From Actinomycetota bacterium (GTDB lineage Bacteria; Actinomycetota; Actinomycetes; S36-B12): DNA of 64,000 nt. Positions 42,266-50,782 of the stretch are shown piece after piece. The notes under the pieces were generated by a model that saw only the letters and a list, made by a program, of their open reading frames with translations, was not told where the DNA came from and did no database searches. The DNA is taken from positions 142,844 through 206,843 of the forward strand of contig JADKGE010000008.1 in the NCBI GenBank assembly GCA_016717115.1, in the 5' to 3' direction. Within the stretch, counting starts at the first letter, position 1, and the number at the start of each line of letters is the position of its first letter. Both the position numbers and the translations under genes were made by a program.

Positions 42266-44502
42266 CTCGCCAGCCGGGTCCGCCAGGTCACCCGCTCGCG
42301 CCAGTCCGCCACCACCGCGCGCACGTCGGCGCGAACCGCCGCTGATCTCTCCCTGCTCAACGCGACATCGGCATCGCTCATGGCAGTCCTGCGCGCGTAG
42401 CGCGACTGCTCCACCTGCGCCCGCAGCCGGTTCAGTGCCGCGGCTGCCGGCGGGGCCATCCCCGCACCGAGCCTTCGGGCGATCTGTCGCGGAGTGTGTG
42501 CGTCGGACCAGGGCATGCCGAGGTCGACGGCGGTGTCGGCCAGATCGGCCCAGGCGCCGGCGACCACGCCGTCGTAGGTGCCGGCGAAGAGCCGGCGTCG
42601 CCGGCGAACGAACCGCCGGACCATCGGGACGATCAGCACGACCGCGAGGCCGACGCCGAGGACGATGGCCAGGGCCACGGACAGCCGCTGCCGCGGGCTC
42701 GCCTCCACGACGACCGTCACGGGGGTGCGCTCGTCGGTGCCGAGAGCGCCCTGAGGGCTGCCGTCCGACGTCGATTCGTCGATCGCGCTCGGGGCGGGGG
42801 CATAGGCAGGTGCCTGCACCGTCGCGCCCGAGCGCGGCGTGGGCTCGAAGCGCACCCAGCCGACCGAGTCGAACCACAGCTCGGGCCAGGCGTGCGCGTC
42901 GCGCACCGTGACCTCCCACACGTCTCCGGCCACCTTGCTGCCCTGCGTGAAGCCGACGACGACGCGTGAGGGGATGCCCAGGGTGCGGGCCATGAGCGCC
43001 ATCGACGAGGCGAACTGCTCGCAGTAGCCGATGCGGTCGTTCAGGAACTCCGCCAGGTAGTCGGCGTCCGCACCGCTGCGCACATCGGTGCTGTACTCGA
43101 AGCCCCCGTCGCGGGTGAACCACCTCTGCAGCGCGATCGCCTTCTCGTAGGGGGAGGCCGCGTCGGCGGTGACCTCGTTCGCCAGGCGCCGGACCTCGGG
43201 GGAGATGCCGGGCGGCACCTCCAGCTGCGGGAACAGGCTGCCGTCTCGCGAGGTCGCGTTGCGCAGGTCTGCGGACTTCAGGCTGGGGTCCATCGCCGTT
43301 ACCTCGTACTGCAGGCCGGTGGCGGGAACGTCGCGGGAGAACGCGATGCCGGTGTCCGGGTCCAGGGTCCAGTCGTCGGCGAGGCCGGAGACGTCGTCGA
43401 GGGTCGCGATCGGGTAGGGGAGCGGCAGGTAGGAGTTCTCCAGGTTGGTGACCGTTATCCCGTAGCGAAAGCTCGTGCCGCCCCGCACGAAGTAGGTCGG
43501 GTTGGGCTCGGCCAGCCGGTCGAGGACGTTCCCCGGGAGCGGGATCCCCTCGCTCCTGCCGTTGGCCAGATCGGAGCGCGGGCTCCAGGTCACGCCATCG
43601 AAGGCCTCCAGTGCGGTGACCCTCAGGTACGGGGGACGAGGATTGCCGGTCTCGTACCGCAGCACCTGGGTATCGGTGGCGAGGACGAGGTTGCGGCGCA
43701 TCGACACGAGCGGGTCGAGGATCACCCGGGCAGCGGCGACGCCGCCTCCCGTGTCCGACACGCCACCGGTGCCCTTGAGCGCCGTGGTGGCGCGCACGGG
43801 CAGGACGATGGCCGCCACCATCGCGAGCACGATGGCGACGGCGCCGGTCCGGCGAGCCGCGGCCGACAGGCCACGGATGCGCGTCGTGGGGTCGAGGACG
43901 CCCCACTCGCGGATGCGGTCGCGCTGGTCGGCGGCGAGGATGAGCAGCCAGCCGATGGCGGCCGGCGGGAAGAGCCACCACGGTGAGCGCCCGAACTGCA
44001 TGAACGACGAGCCGAGGAACAACGTCAGCAGGGGGATGCCCGCCAGCATCGGGGAGCGCACCGAGACGAAGAGGACGTCGATGCTCATGGCCGCCAGTCC
44101 GGCACCGCCCACGGCCAGCAGGACGAGTTGGGGCGCAGTGGGGACGGGCACCGCCAGGGCCGCCGAATCGACCATTCCGGCCCTCGTGAGAGCCCTCAGG
44201 ACGTCCCAGGCCGGTGAGGTGGGCAGGATCCTCGCCCACGCCTCCTCGGCGGCGAACATGGCGGTGATCGTGCCGATGATGCCCAGGACCTCGACGACGG
44301 GGATCAGCGGTATCGGCAGGGCGATCGCCCGGCTCGCCGCCCCCAGCGTGGCGACGACCGCGACCATCACCACGGCGGGAGCGAGCCAGCGAAGGTCCTC
44401 GAACAGGGGGATGAGGCACAGCAGCCCGAGCAGCGTGGCCACCGCGGCCACGGAGGTGTCCGCCAGGCGGGCGCGCTCGCGGACGTACGCCCAGGAGGTC
44501 AT
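42127..44502 (-). CDS. TgpA-like membrane transglutaminase (DUF3488)
   Basis: 791 residues. The N-terminal DUF3488 region has six helices (about 20-215), then an extracytoplasmic transglutaminase core with Cys in RIGYCEQFASSMALMARTLGIPSRVVVGF near residue 445, His in DAHAWPELW and Asp in the next strand, a further helix (about 605-625) and a cytoplasmic DUF4129 tail. The last 46 residues (from LASYCWPPSARRRQ) are antisense to DUF3040 and unlike a normal tail, so the true end may be near 42265. ATG 44502 overlaps the DUF58 stop (ATGA). It works with DUF58 and MoxR; the exact role is unknown. Confidence 0.88.
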   Translation of the reverse strand: MTSWAYVRERARLADTSVAAVATLLGLLCLIPLFEDLRWLAPAVVMVAVVATLGAASRAIALPIPLIPVVEVLGIIGTITAMFAAEEAWARILPTSPAWDVLRALTRAGMVDSAALAVPVPTAPQLVLLAVGGAGLAAMSIDVLFVSVRSPMLAGIPLLTLFLGSSFMQFGRSPWWLFPPAAIGWLLILAADQRDRIREWGVLDPTTRIRGLSAAARRTGAVAIVLAMVAAIVLPVRATTALKGTGGVSDTGGGVAAARVILDPLVSMRRNLVLATDTQVLRYETGNPRPPYLRVTALEAFDGVTWSPRSDLANGRSEGIPLPGNVLDRLAEPNPTYFVRGGTSFRYGITVTNLENSYLPLPYPIATLDDVSGLADDWTLDPDTGIAFSRDVPATGLQYEVTAMDPSLKSADLRNATSRDGSLFPQLEVPPGISPEVRRLANEVTADAASPYEKAIALQRWFTRDGGFEYSTDVRSGADADYLAEFLNDRIGYCEQFASSMALMARTLGIPSRVVVGFTQGSKVAGDVWEVTVRDAHAWPELWFDSVGWVRFEPTPRSGATVQAPAYAPAPSAIDESTSDGSPQGALGTDERTPVTVVVEASPRQRLSVALAIVLGVGLAVVLIVPMVRRFVRRRRRLFAGTYDGVVAGAWADLADTAVDLGMPWSDAHTPRQIARRLGAGMAPPAAAALNRLRAQVEQSRYARRTAMSDADVALSRERSAAVRADVRAVVADWRERVTWRTRLASYCWPPSARRRQRSSSRSMNPGDLRLGGADGLVGAASSTGRTLKDE

Positions 44503-45683
44503 GGCCGGGCCCCCGCCCTCGTCGGTGCGATCAGCGACCACGCCTCAGCGACGGCGGTGGTGCGCGACCAGGTCGCGGTCTGCCAGCCGTGCGCCCGGAG
44601 GAAGGCCTCGGGGCCGCCCTCGAGGACCAGGCAGCCGGTGAACCCGGCCAGCGGTCGCGCCAGTGGCTGGGCGGCATGTTCGGTGAGGCGGCCAAGCACG
44701 GCCACCACCGCCGAGGCTCCCTCGACGCTCGCGCCCAGCGTCGGCGACAGCGGATGCGGGCCCAGCCTGACCTCGGAGAACGCCTGCAGCACGTCGTCGG
44801 TGTCGGCGATCGAGGCCCCGCCCGTCTCGACGAGGAGGTGCCCGTCGGTGGTCACGGTGGTGACGCGCCAACCGCTGCGCAGGTAGTGCAGGGCGATGCT
44901 CGCGCTGGCGGACACGGCCCACTCGAAGGTGGAGTCGAGCCCAGTTCCCTCGTGTGCGCTCTCCCGGTTGTCAAGGACGACGACGATCGAACTGTGCCAG
45001 GACTGCTCCTCGCGACGCACCATGAGGTCGCCGCTGCGTGCGGTGGCACGCCAGTGGATGCGGCGCATGTCGTCGCCGGCGCGGTGCTCACGCGGCAGGA
45101 TGTCATCGTCACCCCGGGCCGACATGGAGCGCAGCATGGTCTCGCCCCGACCGCCCGGGGACATGGACGTGCCGGCCGCGTCGAGGGGCACGATGAGTGG
45201 TGTCACGACGACGGGGTTCGTGGCGGTGAACGAGCGCGTGAGGGCGGCGGTGCCGAACGGGTCGGTCACGGTGACCGTCAGGGGTCCGATCCGGGCCTTG
45301 CCCCGCTCGAGGCCCGTGACGTGGTAGCGCTGCGAACGCTGGGCCTTGGACGGAACGCGGTCGAGAAGGACGCGCGCGGAGTCGGAGAGGTTGTCGGGGA
45401 CGGTGTCCTGAAGCAGCATGACGCCACTGGTGAAGCGCGACCCGTTCTCGATGGTGAGGACGACCTCGGCCTCGGTGCCCACGGCGAAGCGCGTCGGCTC
45501 GACCGTGCGTGCGCTGCCCAGCACGAACCGCGACCGGCGCACGATGACCATGCCGATCACCGGGACGAGGATGAGCAGCACGGCCACGGCGGTCAGGGCG
45601 GGCTCGCCGAGTCCCCAGCCGAGTCCCGCAGCGACGACGCCGACGGCGATGAGCGCCCGACCTCGCAGGGTGAGGGTGTGCAC
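44499..45683 (-). CDS. DUF58 protein (MoxR partner)
   Basis: 394 residues. Two N-terminal helices (about 10-48), an Ig-like region, and the DUF58 core GDDDILPREHRAGDDMRRIHWRATARSGDLMVRREEQ (about 190-228) with the vWA-like SSIVVVLDNRESAHEG after it. These are scaffold partners of MoxR AAA+ ATPases at the membrane. GTG 45683 lies 9 nt after the moxR stop and the end overlaps the TgpA start, so moxR-DUF58-tgpA is one operon. Confidence 0.9.
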   Translation of the reverse strand: MHTLTLRGRALIAVGVVAAGLGWGLGEPALTAVAVLLILVPVIGMVIVRRSRFVLGSARTVEPTRFAVGTEAEVVLTIENGSRFTSGVMLLQDTVPDNLSDSARVLLDRVPSKAQRSQRYHVTGLERGKARIGPLTVTVTDPFGTAALTRSFTATNPVVVTPLIVPLDAAGTSMSPGGRGETMLRSMSARGDDDILPREHRAGDDMRRIHWRATARSGDLMVRREEQSWHSSIVVVLDNRESAHEGTGLDSTFEWAVSASASIALHYLRSGWRVTTVTTDGHLLVETGGASIADTDDVLQAFSEVRLGPHPLSPTLGASVEGASAVVAVLGRLTEHAAQPLARPLAGFTGCLVLEGGPEAFLRAHGWQTATWSRTTAVAEAWSLIAPTRAGARP

Positions 45684-45692
45684 GGGCGACCG

Positions 45693-46681
45693 CTAGGACA
45701 CGGGGACGCGTGCGACGAGGTCGCCGATGATGGAGCCCGCCGCCCGTCGGTCGAGGTGTGCCTCGGTCGACAGCAGCACGCGGTGGGCGAGCACGGACAC
45801 CGCCAGGGCCTTGACGTCGTCGGGCAGCACGTGGTCGCGGCCGGCGAGCAGGCTCAGGGCCTTGGCGGCCTGCAGGAGGTGCACGCTCGAGCGCGGGGAG
45901 GCCCCCAGCCGCAGAAGCGAGGTGGACCGGGTTGAGGTGACGACGTCGACCACGTACCGCTTGACGGCCTCGGATGCGAAGACGGTGCGGGTGGCCAGTT
46001 GCAGGCTGCGCACCGTGGCGGCATCCGTAACGGCGCGCACGTCGTCGAGCGGGTCGCGCATCTCGTGCGCGTCCAGCATCGCGACCTCCGACGTGCGGTC
46101 GGGGTAGCCCAGGTGGATCTGCATGAGGAACCGGTCGCGCTGCGCCTCGGGAAGGGGGTAGGTGCCCTCCATCTCGACCGGGTTCTGGGTGGCGATGACC
46201 ATGAACGGCTGGGGCAGGGGTAGGTGGTGCCGTCGACCGTGACCTGCTGCTCCTCCATCGCCTCGAGGAGGGCCGACTGGGTCTTCGGAGACGCCCGATT
46301 GATCTCGTCGCCCAGGACGATGTTGGCGAACACGGCACCCGGGCGGAACTCGAAGCTGCTCGTGCGCTGGTCGAAGACGCTCACGCCGGTGACGTCGCCG
46401 GGCAGCAGGTCGGGGGTGAACTGGATGCGATGCATGGTGCAGTCGATGCTGCGGGCGAGCGACTTCGCGAGCATGGTCTTCCCGACCCCGGGCACGTCCT
46501 CGATGAGCAGGTGGCCCTCCGCGAGGAGGGCCACGAGGGACAGTCGGATGACCTCGGGTTTGCCGGAGATGACCTGACCCATGCTGGCCGCGACGTCGGC
46601 CACGACCGCGCGGGATCGCTCGAGGGAGGCCGGCTGCGGGGTGTCCGATCCGACGGAACCCGTCTGCTGGGTGGTGGTCAC
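45693..46681 (-). pseudogene. MoxR-family AAA+ ATPase, one-base frameshift
   Basis: About 330 residues once joined. Walker A LLIEDVPGVGKTMLAKSLARS (about 59-79), IQFTPDLLPGDVTG, Walker B IVLGDEINRASPKTQSALLEAMEE. After VTVDGTTYP the frame must change to continue LPQPFMVIATQNPVEMEGTYP (sensor region). One C missing from the run at plus 46217-46220 explains it. GTG 46681 is the start. It is a MoxR chaperone with DUF58 and TgpA; loss in such an operon would be odd, so an assembly error is likely. Confidence 0.85.
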
Positions 46682-46736
46682 GCTCCATTGTCACCCCGAC
46701 GGGCGATATCGGCAGCAAAAGGGGCAGGATGCGAGC

Positions 46737-47274
46737 ATGACCAACGTCGTTCCCGCGCAGCTCGGCCGATTCCTCGAGGATTTCGAGGTCGGCACCGTGT
46801 ACCAGCACCCCTTCGGGCGCACCATCTCCGAGGCGGACTCCACCTGGTTCACGCTGCTGACCTGCAACACCAACCAGAACCACTTCAACAGCGCACCTGG
46901 CGCAGAGCAATCCGATCAGTGGTGGCCGCATCATCGTGAACTCCGGCTTCACGGTCGCCCTCGTGCTGGGCCTGTCCGTCATCGACATGAGCCAGAACGC
47001 GGTGGCGAACCTCGGCTGGACCGACATCAAGCTCACCCACCCGGTCTACGTCGGCGACACCATCTATGCCGAGAGCATCTGCCTGGACCGGCGCGAGAGC
47101 TCGTCGCGTCCCGACATGGGCATCATCCGGATGAAGACCCGGGGCCTGAACCAGGACGGTGACGAGATCGTCTCGTGGTTCCGGTCCGTGATGGTCCCGA
47201 AGCGAAGCAGCGGCATCGGGCAGGACTACTTCCCGGTCGCGAAGACGGGCCCGTTCGAGCTGCCGTCCGACTGA
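46737..47274 (+). pseudogene. MaoC-like (R)-hydratase, frameshift
   Basis: About 179 residues. N-terminal hot-dog start RFLEDFEVGTVYQHPFGRTISEADSTWFTLLTCNTNQNHFNS contains the catalytic D/N...H region of MaoC dehydratases. The second frame continues GRIIVNSGFTVALVLGLSVIDMSQN and ends PVAKTGPFELPSD. The frame changes by +1 between HFNSA and GRIIVN (46878-46925). The exact base cannot be fixed; GTGGTGG at 46918-46924 is the best candidate. It hydrates enoyl-CoA or a similar thioester, near the mesaconyl-CoA hydratase branch. It is divergent from moxR across 55 bp. Confidence 0.8.
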
Positions 47275-47305
47275 TCGACGGCGCCGGGTGCGCCATGATG
47301 TGCCA

Positions 47306-48001
47306 ATGAGCAGCGAGTACGGCGCGTCGCGTCAGGAGGTCATCCTCGTGACGCACCCCGCCCGGTCGGGGCCGCCGAACCCGCTCACGGCACTTCGCGA
47401 CGTGTTCTCCAACTCCGTGGGCATGGCGACCTACACGGCGTCCACGCTGGCGTCTCTCGTCGAGCAGACCATCACCTACACGGTGACGACCTCCGTGAAC
47501 CAGGCGCTCGACCGCCTCGTCCCGGTGATCGCCGACGCCATCGTCGAGCGTCTGGACCTGACCGACCTGGTGCTTCAGCAGGTCGACCTCAATCGCATCG
47601 TGACCCAGGCCCTGGACGGCCTCGACCTGACGCAGCTCGTGATCGACCGCGTCGACATCGACGCGATCGTCGCCGAAGCCGACATTGACGCCGTCATCGA
47701 CCGGGTACCGGTCATCCCGCTCGCCCACTACGTCATCGACGAGATCGACCTGCCCGCGATCATCCGCCAGTCCACCGGCGGTGTGGCGAGCGATGCGGTC
47801 AACGCCGTGCGCATCCAGGGAGTCGGCGCCGACCAGTTGGTCGCCCGGCTCGCCGACAAGGTCGTCTTCCGGCGCCGTCAGCGCAAGGTCGACGCACCCG
47901 GTGAGCCCGAGTCCCTGCTGGGTCGCATGCAGTCGGACCTGGACTCGACGGAGCGGCTGGGCGGCGAGCCGGTGGACGATGCCGAGGGAGGTCCGGCGTG
48001 A
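47306..48001 (+). CDS. Conserved actinobacterial repeat protein next to RDD gene, unknown function
   Basis: 231 residues. The middle (about 85-175) is built of near-repeats of about 11 residues, phi-D-phi-xx-phi-V: RLDLTDLVLQQ, VDLNRIVTQ, LDLTQLVIDR, VDIDAIVAE, ADIDAVIDR, IDLPAIIRQ. It has no signal peptide and no membrane helix. Such regular I/V/L spacing suggests an amphipathic or solenoid-like scaffold. CATGAT ends 6 nt before ATG 47306 (leaderless variant). It overlaps the RDD gene by 4 nt, so they probably act together at the membrane. Confidence 0.75.
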   Translation: MSSEYGASRQEVILVTHPARSGPPNPLTALRDVFSNSVGMATYTASTLASLVEQTITYTVTTSVNQALDRLVPVIADAIVERLDLTDLVLQQVDLNRIVTQALDGLDLTQLVIDRVDIDAIVAEADIDAVIDRVPVIPLAHYVIDEIDLPAIIRQSTGGVASDAVNAVRIQGVGADQLVARLADKVVFRRRQRKVDAPGEPESLLGRMQSDLDSTERLGGEPVDDAEGGPA

Positions 48002-48603
48002 CGACGTTCCGCGAGTACCGCGAGAACCCGGAGGCGAGCGCGCCGAAGGACGACGCGCTGAAGGCGTTGCCGCGCGACGCGTGGGCGATCCAGGGCGAGC
48101 GGGCCGGGTTCATCAGCCGCACCGTGGCCGCGGGGATCGATGTCACGTTGATCTTCCTCACGGTGCTGGGCACCGTTGCCGTCCTCTGGATGCTCTCGTT
48201 CATCATCGACCCGACCTCCGCCTCGGCGCCGATGGCGGACGGCCAAGGGGACCGTGTCCCGGCCATCGGCGTCATGATCCTGTACGGCTACGCGCTGAAC
48301 TGGTTCTACTGGACCGTGTGCTGGGCGACGTCCGGCCGGACCCTGGGCAATCTGGTCATGGGGCTACGCGTGGTCAACTTCAGGGGCGAGCACATGCGCT
48401 GGGGGGGGTCTGCGGTCCGATCCCTCTTCTGCACGACCTTCCCCTTCGGCCTGCTGTGGGTCATCGTCAGCGGGGCGAACCGCTCCGTGCAGGACGTCGT
48501 CCTCAGGACGAGCGTCATCTACGACTGGACCTTCGCGCTGCCGAAGCTTCGCGGCGCCCTGGGCGGCAGACGTGACGAGATCGGCCCGGCGCAGCCGTCC
48601 TGA
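47998..48603 (+). CDS. RDD-family membrane protein
   Basis: 201 residues. GFISRTVAAGIDVTLIFLTVLG carries the R...D pair that names the family (here about residues 40-55). Helices lie at about 45-70, 90-115 and 135-155; TSGRTLGNLVMGLRVVN and RSLFCTTFPFGLLWVIVSGANRSVQDVV are standard. The function is poorly known; some members are exchangers or stress-related. GTG 47998 is in GTGA overlap with the repeat protein gene. Confidence 0.88.
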   Translation: MTTFREYRENPEASAPKDDALKALPRDAWAIQGERAGFISRTVAAGIDVTLIFLTVLGTVAVLWMLSFIIDPTSASAPMADGQGDRVPAIGVMILYGYALNWFYWTVCWATSGRTLGNLVMGLRVVNFRGEHMRWGGSAVRSLFCTTFPFGLLWVIVSGANRSVQDVVLRTSVIYDWTFALPKLRGALGGRRDEIGPAQPS

Positions 48604-48650
48604 CGCGATCATCGACGTACTCTTGTCCAACCGTCGAGCATGGAGGCCTC

Positions 48651-49007
48651 ATGACCGCCCGTCCGCACATCCGGATCGTTGCCGCAGCGACCAGCACTCT
48701 CATCGCTGCCGCGCTTCTCGTGTCCTGCTCGAGCAGTTCGTCCGACGATGCCACGCCGGAACCGGCATCGGCGGTCGCCTCGGCGGCGGTCGGGGCGGGC
48801 CCGGCCGACATGACCGCACTCTGCGACCAGATGGTCGCCGACAAGCTGAGCCCCGAGGACGCGACCGCGCTCGCCGAGGAGAACGGCTTCGTCGCCCGCG
48901 TGGGCACCGTCGACGGCGAGGCCCAGGCGCTGACGATGGACCTGCGTGAGGATCGCTTCACGTTCGACGTGGAGGGTGGCGCCGTGGTGGGCTGCACGTA
49001 TGGCTAG
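48651..49007 (+). CDS. Lipoprotein with I78-inhibitor-like C-terminal domain
   Basis: 118 residues. Signal with lipobox LLVSC (Cys about 26), a Ser/Ala linker, then a domain from about residue 53: ALAEENGFVARVG, TMDLREDRFTFDVEGG, VVGCTYG. The order RxG...D-(L/F)RxDR-(F/L)x(F/V)xV...V-x-x-C is that of the I78 peptidase-inhibitor family. GGAGG precedes the ATG, and TACTCT (48618-48623) is a possible -10. It overlaps the next gene by 8 nt, and that gene ends in a copy of the same domain. Confidence 0.75.
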   Translation: MTARPHIRIVAAATSTLIAAALLVSCSSSSSDDATPEPASAVASAAVGAGPADMTALCDQMVADKLSPEDATALAEENGFVARVGTVDGEAQALTMDLREDRFTFDVEGGAVVGCTYG

Positions 49008-49899
49008 GCGCGCAGCCACTCGGGCGCTGGCCATCGCCGCACTCTCGGGAGCACTCGTGGTGACGGGCCTGGCCGGCTCGGCGCACGCGGCTCCCACGTC
49101 GGCCGACGTCGACGACAAGGTCGCCACGTGGGACCTCGCCGCTGCCCGGCTCGGCACGGCCGGATCCCTCTGGGAGCCGGCCAAGACCGCCGGCCTGGTG
49201 CTGAAGGGGAGGATTGCGGTGCTTGCCGACAACCTCGCCATCAAGGACGGCGCCGCGGTCGCCGGCGACACCTTCGCGGGCGCCGAGTACGCCGCCGGCA
49301 AGAAGTCGCTCAGCGTGGTGGAGAAATGGGCGAACACCGGGTGGGCCGCCGAACCCGCCTTCTCGACGAGCATGGCCAAGGTGCGCAACGTGCGCATCCC
49401 CCTGGGCCTGCCGGGAACGAAGATCCACGTGACCGCCGAGGTGTTCGCCAACTGCTTCGAGCAGCCAGCAGACGCCGACCCCAAGCCCATCCCGCCCCGC
49501 TTCCGGTGCGCGAGGTCCGATGTCCGCACGACCGGGGGAGTTCTCGTTATGACGGCCAGGCCGGCGTCGCAGATGACGGCGCCGGGCGACACGTCGATCG
49601 TGCTGACATCCACGGGCCTGCGCTTCCGGCAGCTCGTGGCCATCGCGTCGAGCCTGGCCCAGGTGGCCGGCGCCCCCGGCAACGGCGCCGGCTCCGCGCA
49701 GATGATCGCCATGTGCCGCCAGATGGTGGACGGGGCAATGACCCCGGAGCAGGCGACGGCGTTCGCCACGTCGAGCGGCTACTCCGCTCGCGTGGGCAGC
49801 ATCGACGGCCAGCCGCTCGCGGTGACCGCCGACTTCCGGCCGGACCGCTTCACTCTCGTCGTCAACGGCGGCACCGTGTCGTCGTGCACCTACGGGTGA
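49000..49899 (+). CDS. Secreted protein ending in an I78-inhibitor-like domain
   Basis: 299 residues. Signal peptide about 1-30 (cleavage after SAHA). A beta-rich middle of unknown fold (about 35-215) has one likely disulfide pair (NCFEQ, FRCARSD). The C-terminal 65 residues, from IAMCRQMVDG to SSCTYG, repeat the domain of the upstream lipoprotein, including ARVGSIDG and DFRPDRFTLVVNGG. An extracellular peptidase inhibitor or a protein using that fold is the best guess. Confidence 0.7.
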   Translation: MARRAATRALAIAALSGALVVTGLAGSAHAAPTSADVDDKVATWDLAAARLGTAGSLWEPAKTAGLVLKGRIAVLADNLAIKDGAAVAGDTFAGAEYAAGKKSLSVVEKWANTGWAAEPAFSTSMAKVRNVRIPLGLPGTKIHVTAEVFANCFEQPADADPKPIPPRFRCARSDVRTTGGVLVMTARPASQMTAPGDTSIVLTSTGLRFRQLVAIASSLAQVAGAPGNGAGSAQMIAMCRQMVDGAMTPEQATAFATSSGYSARVGSIDGQPLAVTADFRPDRFTLVVNGGTVSSCTYG

Positions 49900-49915
49900 G
49901 GGCGACGTTGGACCA

Positions 49916-50782
49916 TCACGACACGACGTCCTTGCGGTCGAAGCGGTACACGGCGTAGGCCACGCATACCGCGCACGCGACGATGGAGTACGAGGCGCCG
50001 CGGGCCATGTTGGTCCAGTCGACATCGGGGGCCAGGAGGTCCAGCCACGCTTGCGAGTAATGGGTCGGCAGCCACTCCCGTAGCGAGCCCAGGGCCTCGA
50101 TCGCGTTGAGGATGTTACTGATGATGACCAGGACGACGGCCGCGCCGACGGCGCCGAGCGGGGCGTCGGTGAGCACCGACATCAAGAAGGCGACGCCGGC
50201 CGCGAAGAGCAGCGACACGAAGATGAATGCCCCGATCGCCGCGATCCGCCACAGGGCCTCGCCGAGCGAGTAGGAGGCGCCGAGGGGTGACTGCAGGGGA
50301 CCACTGCCGAACGCGACGAGGCCGATGGCGAACGAGGCCAGGGGAAGGGTGGCGATCGCTCCGAGGGACAGCGCCAGGCCGACGATGAGCTTCTGCTTCA
50401 GCAGGCGTCTACGGGGCACCGGCGCGGCCAGCAGGTAGCGCAGGCTCGACCACGACGCCTCGCTCGCCACGGTGTCGCCGCAGAACAGCGCCACGATCAC
50501 CAGCAGCAGGAATCCGGCGGCGAAGAAGAACATCGTGACGGTGAAGTTGGCCGCACCGGAGGTGGCGAGCCCGACGAGGTCGGGAGTGCCGCCGCCCAGC
50601 CGTCGTCCGGAGTTCGCGTTCGAGCCGAACTTCACCGCGAGCGAGACCATGACGGGCAGTGCGACGACCAGCAGGTAGGCGACCAGTGTGCGCCGACGGC
50701 GCAGCTGGCGGACGAACTCCACGCGCAGGGGGAGGGTGGCCTTCGCGCGATAGCTGGTCGTGGTGCCTGAGTCGATCGTCAT
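49916..50782 (-). CDS. ABC-2 type permease, partner of the hydrolase-ATPase fusion
   Basis: 288 residues, six helices. A short cytoplasmic N-terminus, then helix 1 near 35-52; LFCGDTVASEASWSSLRYLLAAPVPRRRLLKQKL is the cytoplasmic loop motif of ABC-2 permeases that contacts the ATPase. ATG 50782 overlaps the fusion gene's stop (ATGA), which pairs the two directly. The substrate is unknown; it could export a lipid, peptide or drug. Confidence 0.88.
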   Translation of the reverse strand: MTIDSGTTTSYRAKATLPLRVEFVRQLRRRRTLVAYLLVVALPVMVSLAVKFGSNANSGRRLGGGTPDLVGLATSGAANFTVTMFFFAAGFLLLVIVALFCGDTVASEASWSSLRYLLAAPVPRRRLLKQKLIVGLALSLGAIATLPLASFAIGLVAFGSGPLQSPLGASYSLGEALWRIAAIGAFIFVSLLFAAGVAFLMSVLTDAPLGAVGAAVVLVIISNILNAIEALGSLREWLPTHYSQAWLDLLAPDVDWTNMARGASYSIVACAVCVAYAVYRFDRKDVVS

